NCBI GenBank assembly: GCA_943325435.2
Contig: CALPPK020000040.1
Location: 1-7,792 of the forward strand
Reading direction: 5' to 3'
Length of the DNA: 7,792 bases
Source: Bifidobacterium breve
GTDB lineage: Bacteria; Actinomycetota; Acidimicrobiia; Acidimicrobiales; Ilumatobacteraceae
In this document: positions 1 through 6,300 of the stretch, one piece after another
How positions within the stretch are numbered: position 1 is the stretch's first letter
Layout: each line of letters starts with the position of its first letter
The notes under the pieces: generated by a model
Told to the model about the DNA's origin: nothing
What the model saw: only the letters and a program-made list of their open reading frames with translations
Database searches by the model: none
Program-made: the position numbers and the translations under genes

Positions 1-237
1 ATTTGGTTGTCATCGCTCACATTGAGTGTGGTTGCCGCGCTCTCGTGGGCACATTTGTTTTACGTTCCACACTTGCTTCTCGCATCAGCCTTTGCACTCG
101 TGCTGGCGACATTGTTTACGATCCCGCTTCTCGTCATTGCGTTTCGCGTGTCTCCCGCTCTCGGGGTTGCGTTCGTGCCGTACCAAATATGGTTAGCAAT
201 CGCCACATCGCTCGCTTTCGCTTACGCCTCGCAATAG
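1..237 (+). CDS. TspO/MBR family membrane protein, C-terminal part (5' end cut by window)
   Basis: The frame is open from base 1 and ends at TAG 235-237, so only about the last 78 residues are visible. They form two hydrophobic segments, roughly residues 5-24 and 28-49, a short break containing FRVSP, then a last helix with the motif VPYQIWLAIATSLAFA. The PYxxW motif followed by a small-residue helix at the very C-terminus is typical of the fifth helix of TspO/MBR proteins (tryptophan-rich sensory protein, translocator-protein homologues). The visible part matches helices 4-5 in spacing and the stop comes where the family normally ends. Family members are small five-helix inner-membrane proteins that bind porphyrins and other hydrophobic ligands; the exact role varies between bacteria. 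The usual Asn near the end of the last helix is replaced here. The family call rests on this tail only. It is convergent with the next gene, 31 bases away. Confidence 0.72.
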   Translation: MWLSSLTLSVVAALSWAHLFYVPHLLLASAFALVLATLFTIPLLVIAFRVSPALGVAFVPYQIWLAIATSLAFAYASQ

Positions 238-249
238 ACAATCAGATTT

Positions 250-261
250 CTGCTCAAGCAG
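250..261. terminator. Weak hairpin between convergent genes
   Basis: CTGC (250-253), loop TCAA, GCAG (258-261) forms a perfect 4-bp stem in the 31-base gap between the TspO-like gene and the convergent small gene. It is symmetric, so it could serve both strands. There is no real T tract, only ATTT/AAAT on the left side. The stem is short, so this is only a candidate. Confidence 0.25.
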
Positions 262-268
262 TGCTCCG

Positions 269-670
269 TCAGTTCACGTCCATCTGCAAGGTTTGGCGTA
301 AGGCAGTTCCATCAATATCAACGCTTAGCCACAACGGCCGATCTTCATGAGCCGATTCTGTGGCGGTTGTAGCGAAAACTAGTGAGCCTGCATCTGCCAC
401 TTCATTGAGAAATTCCTGGTGCAATGAGTAACTAAAGGACACCGCAAATGTTGCCTGCACAGGACTTGTCAATTGCACTCCTACCAAGACAGTGTCATCT
501 TGGCGAATTGCATGCGTGCTGACATCGCCGATTCCCTCTATTGCATGCACTCTGGCAAGATCTGCAACTTCCGGAGATTGCGACACATCAATGGTGACTG
601 TGGGCATCCACGTGTTTTCGTCAAGCAAGGTGTGGCCAATTTCCTGGGCAACAAACAATGGCACGCTCAT
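269..670 (-). CDS. Small protein of unknown function (133 aa)
   Basis: I do not recognise this protein. The start at 668-670 is well supported: a GGAG Shine-Dalgarno sequence lies five bases upstream and a TACAAT -10-like hexamer lies further upstream, in a 64-base gap to the divergent SRPBCC gene. The sequence opens MSVPLFVAQEIGHTLLDENTW and has no signal peptide, membrane helix or cysteine. It is acidic and alternates hydrophobic and polar residues in a way that suggests beta strands (for example VTIDVSQ, DDTVLVGVQL, QATFAVSFSYSL, LWLSVDIDG), so a small soluble cytoplasmic beta-rich fold is likely. The HTLLDENTW opening carries no catalytic motif I can name. It is transcribed alone, convergent with the TspO-like gene and divergent from the SRPBCC gene. 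A long plus-strand frame overlaps it, but the ribosome binding site and the family boundary of the SRPBCC protein favour this minus-strand gene. Confidence 0.7.
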   Translation of the reverse strand: MSVPLFVAQEIGHTLLDENTWMPTVTIDVSQSPEVADLARVHAIEGIGDVSTHAIRQDDTVLVGVQLTSPVQATFAVSFSYSLHQEFLNEVADAGSLVFATTATESAHEDRPLWLSVDIDGTALRQTLQMDVN

Positions 671-675
671 GAAGT

Positions 676-699
676 CTCCTATGACTTATCAATATTGTA
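676..699 (-). promoter_or_regulatory. Ribosome binding site and -10-like element of the 133-aa gene
   Basis: Read on the minus strand, TACAAT (plus positions 694-699) matches five of six bases of the sigma-70-type -10 consensus. GGAG (676-679) follows, with a five-base spacer to the ATG at 670. No good -35 hexamer is seen at 16-18 bases upstream. The ribosome binding site is clear; the -10 call is weaker. Confidence 0.5.
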
Positions 700-718
700 G
701 GCAACTGCAAAACATTGT

Positions 719-724
719 TACCCT
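719..724 (+). promoter_or_regulatory. Candidate -10 element for a leaderless SRPBCC transcript
   Basis: TACCCT fits the TANNNT pattern and lies ten bases before the ATG at 735, so transcription could begin at or just before the start codon. A poor -35 candidate (TTGTAG, 695-700) is 18 bases upstream. No Shine-Dalgarno sequence precedes the ATG, which fits leaderless expression, common in actinobacteria. Low confidence because the hexamer is weak. Confidence 0.25.
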
Positions 725-734
725 CTACAACGTC

Positions 735-1289
735 ATGATTTTTCAATTTTGGGGTGCCACTCCTGAAGAAATTCACAGTTCTGTTGTTGGAGATGATCTG
801 TGTTCCGATGCAACCCTTGTTGCAACACGCTCCATAACTATCGATGCTAAGCCGCAGGAAGTTTTCCCATGGATTCGACAAATGGGTTTTGGTCGTGCCG
901 GCTGGTACAGCTATGACTGGCTAGACAATCTTGGTCGCAAGAGTGCAACCACTATTCATGATGAATGGCAGACAGTTGAAGCAGGTGACAAAGTTCCTTC
1001 TGGTCCAATTTCATTCATCGCTGCAATTGTTGATGCACCGCATCACTTTGTTCTGGAGATAAAATCTCTCAGCAAAAAGTCACCCAAACTCCACTTCACT
1101 CTTGCGTACGAGTTGCGTGATGACCCGCAAGGGACTCGATTGGTTACTCGCATGCGCTCGCACTGCAGCTTTCCGTTTGGCTTCCTTTTCGAGAAGCTGA
1201 TACTTGGACCAGGCGATGGCTTGATGCTGCGCCGTCAACTACTCACAATTAGCAAGAATGTCTCACGTAATACTCCAAATTCCCACTGA
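735..1289 (+). CDS. SRPBCC-fold protein (polyketide cyclase/START-like superfamily)
   Basis: This is a 184-residue soluble protein. Near the N-terminus it has WGAT (6-9), GDDL (19-22), then TRSITIDAKPQEVFPWIRQMG (about 31-51) and GRAGWYSYDWLDNL (53-66). This layout, with the 'alpha/beta strand - PxxVxPWxxQMG - GxYSYDW' order, is typical of SRPBCC proteins of actinobacteria. The fold is a beta-sheet cupped round a long C-terminal helix, forming a hydrophobic ligand pocket; here the helix is likely 159-176. No ligand can be predicted. The frame stays open further left, to 492, and ATGs at 669 and 681 are possible, but family similarity begins at about MIFQFWGAT, and earlier starts would overlap the divergent gene or its promoter, so I chose 735. 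There is no Shine-Dalgarno sequence. The next gene begins 75 bases downstream on the same strand and may have its own promoter. Confidence 0.82.
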   Translation: MIFQFWGATPEEIHSSVVGDDLCSDATLVATRSITIDAKPQEVFPWIRQMGFGRAGWYSYDWLDNLGRKSATTIHDEWQTVEAGDKVPSGPISFIAAIVDAPHHFVLEIKSLSKKSPKLHFTLAYELRDDPQGTRLVTRMRSHCSFPFGFLFEKLILGPGDGLMLRRQLLTISKNVSRNTPNSH

Positions 1290-1314
1290 GATTCACTCGA
1301 TGTGACAATAGGGA

Positions 1315-1341
1315 CACGGCTCGAGTTTCCGTGCCACACGG
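1315..1341. repeat. Short inverted repeat cluster upstream of the dehydrogenase pair
   Basis: CACGG (1315-1319), CCGTG (1329-1333) and CACGG (1337-1341) lie within 27 bases. The last two make a perfect dyad CCGTG-CCA-CACGG (1329-1341), and the first two can form an alternative 5-bp stem with a 9-base loop. The dyad ends ten bases before a -10-like hexamer at 1351, a fitting place for an operator. It could instead be a weak end-of-transcript hairpin for the SRPBCC gene, but there is no T tract. Confidence 0.35.
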
Positions 1342-1350
1342 GGCGGCAGA

Positions 1351-1356
1351 TAAAGT
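1351..1356 (+). promoter_or_regulatory. Candidate -10 element for the dehydrogenase pair
   Basis: TAAAGT fits TANNNT and is eight bases before the ATG at 1365, so the transcript could start at the A of the start codon. AGGGA directly abuts the ATG, too close to act as a normal ribosome binding site, which again suggests leaderless translation. No convincing -35 is present. Tentative. Confidence 0.3.
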
Positions 1357-1364
1357 CATAGGGA

Positions 1365-2393
1365 ATGAAAAAAGGCACTATTCGCGTCGGGCTTCTTGCT
1401 TATGGTGCAATCGGACACGAACACAACTTGGCAGTTCAGAACACTGCCGGTCTCGAACTATTGGCCGTGTGCGACACGAACCCAGAACGTGTTGAAGCAG
1501 CACTGCAGCTTGCTCCAGAGGCCACAGCATTTAGTGATGCAACCGAGATGCTGGATTCCGGTCTTCTCGATCTTGTCGTTATCTCTACGCCTCCGAATAG
1601 CCATTTTCAATGGGCCAAAGAATCACTGACGCGCGGCATCCACGTTGTTCTTGAAAAACCAATGGCACTCACTGCCGATCAGTGCGATGAATTGATAGCG
1701 CTCGCATCTTCCAGGAACCTGATGCTGGTGGTCTACCAGAACCGCAGATTCGATGACGACTTTGTAACCATGCGCGAAATCATTCGATCAGGTGAAATCG
1801 GTGATGTCTACCACTACGACAGTTTTGTCGGCGGGTATTCACGGCCGTGCGATTACTGGCACTCAAACGCTGAAGTATCAGGCGGAGCAATCTTCGACTG
1901 GGGAAGCCACTTCCTTGATCAAATTCTGAACATCATTCCTGACGACGTTGCACATGTGAGTGGACAAAACCACAAACGCGTGTGGACCCATGCGACGAAT
2001 GCTGACCACGCACATGTAACAGTGACATTCACGAATGGAAAACAAGCAACGTTTGTGCATTCCGATCTGGCTGCAGCACGTAAGCCAAAGTTCTATGTAC
2101 TTGGTACAGAAGGTGCAATCATTGGCGATTGGGACCCAGCAGGCGAACCAGCAGTGGCCGACTTGCCTGCAATCTTGACTGTGCACCATATCGATGGGAC
2201 TTCTCGTGTTGCGCCCTTGCAACCGCTTCAGCCGTATGAATTTCACCGCTCGATCGTCGAGTTCATCAACAACGGAACCGCAATGGAAGTAAACGCATTG
2301 CAGTCACGCAATGTTGTGGCAATTATGCAAGCAGCGGAACAATCAGCTGTGCAAAATGCCATGCCCGTAACACCAGTACTTCGCCGGTCGTAA
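1365..2393 (+). CDS. Gfo/Idh/MocA family NAD(P)-dependent oxidoreductase, YvaA/IolW/YdgJ-like
   Basis: The 342-residue length is normal for the family. The N-terminal Rossmann domain (about 5-123) begins IRVGLLAYGAIGHEHN. The dinucleotide-binding loop reads AYGAIG, so the first Gly of GxGxxG is Ala. Next come AVCDTNPER (34-42, end of strand 2, with Asp at the ribose-binding position), STPPNSH (74-80) and EKP (97-99) with the conserved cofactor/active-site Lys98. YQNRRFDDDF (124-133) is a hallmark of the YvaA/IolW/YdgJ branch, which includes scyllo-inositol dehydrogenases. The C-terminal alpha/beta domain holds GGAIFDWGSHFLDQ (173-186), with Asp178 and His182 at the usual catalytic positions. 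The enzyme probably oxidises or reduces a hydroxyl/keto group of a sugar or cyclitol in the cytoplasm. Substrate and direction cannot be told. Its stop is three bases from the next gene's start, so the two form an operon. The start ATG is the first in frame that gives a complete Rossmann strand. Confidence 0.92.
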   Translation: MKKGTIRVGLLAYGAIGHEHNLAVQNTAGLELLAVCDTNPERVEAALQLAPEATAFSDATEMLDSGLLDLVVISTPPNSHFQWAKESLTRGIHVVLEKPMALTADQCDELIALASSRNLMLVVYQNRRFDDDFVTMREIIRSGEIGDVYHYDSFVGGYSRPCDYWHSNAEVSGGAIFDWGSHFLDQILNIIPDDVAHVSGQNHKRVWTHATNADHAHVTVTFTNGKQATFVHSDLAAARKPKFYVLGTEGAIIGDWDPAGEPAVADLPAILTVHHIDGTSRVAPLQPLQPYEFHRSIVEFINNGTAMEVNALQSRNVVAIMQAAEQSAVQNAMPVTPVLRRS

Positions 2394-2396
2394 CAC

Positions 2397-3341
2397 GTGA
2401 CAGTGAACTGGGGTTTCCTTGGTGCTGGCTTTGTTGCTAGTCGTGGTCTAGCCCCAGCTGTGCATGCATCACGTGGAGCACACCTGTATGCCGTTGCCAG
2501 CCGCGATGAAGAACGGTCTGCGACCCTTGAACCGGAAAAGGTTCATGCAACGTACGACGATTTGTTGGCCGATGACCGAGTTGATGCCGTGTACATCAGT
2601 TTGTCGAACAGCCAACATATTGAATGGGTGACAAAGTCGCTTGAGGCAGGCAAACATGTTCTATGCGAAAAGCCACTGGGGCTCAATGCCATAGAAACTG
2701 CAGCAATGTTTGATGTTGCTACGCGCAATGGACGTTTATTGATTGAAGCCGTATGGGGCAGATGGCACCCACGTTTTGCTCGCATGGTTGAACTTGTTGC
2801 CAGCGGGGTCATCGGAGAAATTCAGCACATCGAGACTGCGTTCACTTTCACTTCTGAAATGACCGACAACTACCGCCTCAGCCCATCGATGGGTGGTGGG
2901 GCGTTGCTTGATGTGGGTTGCTACCAGGCACACGCATGGGTGGCACTTACACAGGGGGCCGCTGATTTCTCCATTACTGAACTTGCACGCACAGTCGGCC
3001 CTACAGGGATTGATCTCACTACAGACGTAAACGTGCGTATCAACAACAACATCACTGCACATGCGGTGAGTTCATTTGCATTGCCAAGTAACCAGCAATT
3101 CATGGTTCGAGGTAGTGAGGGTCAGATCAGCACTCTTGCAGGCGAGTCCTTCACAACATGGAATGAAGCTAGTTCCCTACTGGTAAACGAACTGGTTGAG
3201 GAATTTCCAGTCACGAACGCGTTCGTTGAAATGGTGGAGAACGTCAGTCAAGTAATTGATGGCGATAACGGTCATGTTGTGTCTGGTGCAGATTCAATTC
3301 GCGTTGCACAAATCCTTGACACCATCGCACAGCATTCGTAA
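2397..3341 (+). CDS. Gfo/Idh/MocA family oxidoreductase, dihydrodiol dehydrogenase / GFOR-like
   Basis: A 314-residue cytoplasmic NAD(P)-dependent dehydrogenase. The Rossmann domain starts VNWGFLGAGFVA (3-14) with an intact GxGxxA-type loop, then AVASRDEER (32-40). The Ser-Arg after strand 2 is often seen in enzymes that favour NADP. EKP is at 91-93 (Lys92). The C-terminal domain has NYRLSPSMGGGALLDVGCY (158-176): Asp172 is conserved, and Tyr176 stands where most members have His. This pattern is found in the dihydrodiol-dehydrogenase and glucose-fructose-oxidoreductase group. There is no Tat or Sec signal, unlike secreted GFORs. The GTG start at 2397 is chosen because it is three bases after the previous stop and places the Rossmann strand at the N-terminus. 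No Shine-Dalgarno sequence is obvious, so translation is probably coupled to the upstream gene. It is clearly a different subfamily from its neighbour, not a recent duplicate. The likely role is in sugar or polyol interconversion; the substrate is unknown. Confidence 0.92.
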   Translation: MTVNWGFLGAGFVASRGLAPAVHASRGAHLYAVASRDEERSATLEPEKVHATYDDLLADDRVDAVYISLSNSQHIEWVTKSLEAGKHVLCEKPLGLNAIETAAMFDVATRNGRLLIEAVWGRWHPRFARMVELVASGVIGEIQHIETAFTFTSEMTDNYRLSPSMGGGALLDVGCYQAHAWVALTQGAADFSITELARTVGPTGIDLTTDVNVRINNNITAHAVSSFALPSNQQFMVRGSEGQISTLAGESFTTWNEASSLLVNELVEEFPVTNAFVEMVENVSQVIDGDNGHVVSGADSIRVAQILDTIAQHS

Positions 3342-3344
3342 ATC

Positions 3345-3364
3345 AAGAGGTCTGAGCTTCTCTT
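3345..3364. terminator. Possible weak bidirectional terminator between convergent genes
   Basis: AAGAG (3345-3349) and CTCTT (3360-3364) are complementary across a ten-base loop, and G3350-T3359 can add a wobble pair. The stem sits in the 27-base gap between the second dehydrogenase gene and the stop of the large minus-strand gene. The plus strand continues with a pyrimidine-rich run. The stem is short and AT-rich, so confidence is low. Confidence 0.3.
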
Positions 3365-3368
3365 CTTC

Positions 3369-6300
3369 CTAGCCCAGCAGAACGCCACGGACTATCAGGA
3401 AGCCAATAATGAGCAGGACCAACCCACTGATTCGTGTGAACCAGTTCTGTTTCCAGTCGTGACTACTTGACCGACCAAACCAGCCCATCACAGTTGTGAT
3501 AAACCCGGGCATTCCAAGGAAGACAAAACCGAATGTGATCATCTTCTCTGCATCGTCAATGTTGTTCGCCAAAAGTTGACCCCACCAACGAGCGACAAAC
3601 ATCATGAAAGTTAGTTTCAGAATTCCTCGTGGCATATAGCGGTGTAAAGCCTCAATGTTTGGGAACTTGTCGTCAACCATTGCAACCAATTTCGGCAAGA
3701 GATATAGCACTGCTCCGGTCCATAGGGCCCAGTTGTTTCCAATAAAGACAATTGCAACAAAGACATACGATGTGGTTCTGGTGAGAGACGAAATAATGAC
3801 TTGCATATTGCTCGGCGATGGAAGAGACGTTGTGGAAAGTTCGCGCAATCTTGACGGAGTTAGGGACGTAGTCAGGTTCTCTAAGACATAGCGAACAACA
3901 AGAACGATCAACACAACTAACTGAATTCGAGAAACGTCGTCTGCGTACGACGGACGGAACCCGGTGAGTCCTGGCAGTGAAGAGAACATTGACCCAGCGC
4001 CCCATGCACCGAATAAGACAATCATGACGAAGTCGGCGGTGCGATCCCATGCGCCAACAATGCCTTGCGCGTCTTGACGACGGAACGGTCGTGCAGCACT
4101 GGCCAACATAGGCACAGCAAAGCTAAAGACCCAAATTCCGAGCAGCCCTCGAATCGAATCAGTCGACTGAATGCCACCACCAACCACGACGAGTACACCG
4201 AATACTGAAGCTGCCATGAATCCTGCAAGGGCATCAAAAGTTCCGATGATTACAACTGCGATAAGCCACACCAAGGACGGCATCACGGCATTGAAATCTG
4301 TGCTCAAAGCTGAGCCCACACCAACTACAACTCCAAGCAATGGCATCAGCAACCATGCGACGCCGAATAATGACCGAAGATATGTTCCATCTACGAGAAC
4401 ACGACCGACCAAAGGCGATACTCGGGACAATTTGAGCGGAAGTAGCGTCACCAATCGGTCGATACGTGTGCTTCGTGGTGGACGCAGGATGTCCGCCTTT
4501 TCTTTAATTTCAGTTTCATGTTGACCCGCAGAGACTTCGGCTACTTCTCCGGAACCGCGATCTTCGTCATTGTCATTGTCATCTGGTGTGCCGCCGTCGT
4601 CATCTTTTTCTTCACGTCGACCAGAAACAGCCAACCCTGCCAAAGCCATAAGACCAACCATGTCACCCAACAAACTCACCACTGATTTTGGTTCTGATTG
4701 AGGGTTGTACGGTGTCCCGCCTTTGTTGGACTTCGCAGATTCTGAATTTTCTGTATTGGTTTTTTCAGGATCAACTACTGTCTCTGGGCTATCAATAACA
4801 ATGGCCCCTATTGACGTCTTGCCCATAGTTCCATCCGCTAATTCGCCGCTCACTGTCAAGGTGTGTTCACCCACTTCAATACCCTCAGGTAACGGCAACG
4901 TTTCGTTGAACGCCCCATCTGCATCGGTCTTGGCGGTTCCAATCATTATTGGCGTCGAGTTAATCCAGATCTCAACTACTGCGTCTCTTGCAAAACCTTT
5001 TCCTTGAACCGCCACTGTTTGATTGCGGTAGATACGAAGAAGTGTTTCCCCTGCTATCACAACTGTATTTTCGGGGCGTGCAGGCGTAATTCTCAGTACA
5101 AACTTGCCTGAATATTCGATAGTTGCTGAATTGTCTTCATTGATAACTACCGAAAGGTCAACCAATTTGTCGCCAACGATTACTCCAGCTTTCCCAAGTG
5201 CCATTTGTATGCCACCACTCCCCGGCAGAATTTCCAATGCCGGCACTGTTGTTGAAGTTGGCACGGTAGTTACCGTGGGTTTCGAAGGCGGTACCACGAG
5301 TGGAACTGTTGTCGTTGTAGTCGATGTAATTGGAACAGTCGTTGTTGGTACCGACACCTCGGGAGTCACCGGAACCTCGGGATTGACAGGTGTTTCTGGA
5401 TTCACTGGTGTCACTGGTGTCACCGGAACAGGCCTGAAACGATTAATTACAGACGTCACTGCTTCACTCGTGGCAATCGATTCCTGCGTTGGAGTGAGAT
5501 CAAGAGTATCCAGGTCAATGTTGAGTGCATTTACTTCCTCTTCGGTATCGATATCTAGATACCCCATCGCGTGGAATTCTTCGGCAGTAAAAGTGCAGTT
5601 GTTGTTTGCGGTTCCGTCTGCGCAAATCATCAACTTCAGCACTGCATCTACCAGTGCTTGCACCTCAGAAACTGAGTCAGTTGATTCAGCAGACATAGTT
5701 GCCAAATACTGATTAATGATCCCGATAATGGAAGAATCAACCCCACTTATTCCCGCGGACTGAAGTGTGCCTACAGATGGCACCGTATTTGTTCCGTCAT
5801 AGGAACTGATGACCGCAAGGGCGGAAGCTTGAGAGTTGCGGACTTGATTGACAATCGCTTGAACTTCAACAAATGAATCTACGCCAAGAGTGTCATCAGA
5901 TGTATTGGCAATTGCCTCTACAACTAGCGCAATATTGTCACCAGTGATGCCGCTTAATCCGATGGCTTCAAGGCGTGCAACGGTCAATACGGATTGCGGT
6001 TGAGCACCTGCAGCGGTCAGGAAGATATCTGCAACAACGTCCGACGCGCTCTGTAATTCGATGTATGTATCAACTTTGGCAATTAAGAATCCATCAAATA
6101 TTTCATTGAGAAGAGTGGCCTTCCCTGACGTATCGATCCGTGTCAGATTCATCGCTCCATAGTCCGCAGAAGTCAGCGAGACATCGCTGTCTCTCAAGCC
6201 ATCTGCCCCCAACAAGATGGCAAGGTAACCAGTCACCACGCCTTGAATGTCTTCAGTTGAATCCGACTCTGCCAATCCAATATCGGCAAAAGCTGAATTA

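Noticed and set aside
3..350. Plus-strand frame of 115 residues at the left edge
   Set aside because: It overlaps the TspO-like tail in another frame, is rich in Arg, Ser and Cys, and crosses the end of the convergent gene. The frame with the PYxxW motif is the convincing one.
492..734. Extended N-terminus of the SRPBCC protein (start at 492)
   Set aside because: This part overlaps the divergent 133-aa gene, which has a good ribosome binding site, and has no family-like sequence. Similarity to SRPBCC proteins begins near the ATG at 735.
4171..4524. Plus-strand frame of 117 residues opposite the membrane domain
   Set aside because: It is a low-complexity shadow of the hydrophobic helices and acidic linker on the other strand, with no start signals.
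5214..5228. LPGSG (residues 847-851 of the large protein) as a sortase-type sorting motif
   Set aside because: The first membrane helix is about 180 residues further on and two other domains lie between, so it cannot be a C-terminal sorting signal.
5104..5712. Plus-strand frame of 202 residues, rich in Val, Thr and Gly, that looks like a repeat protein
   Set aside because: It is the complement of the Pro/Thr linker and the last repeat of the large minus-strand gene. Its Gly-Val-Thr pattern is produced by the Pro-Val-Thr codons on the other strand, and it has no ribosome binding site.
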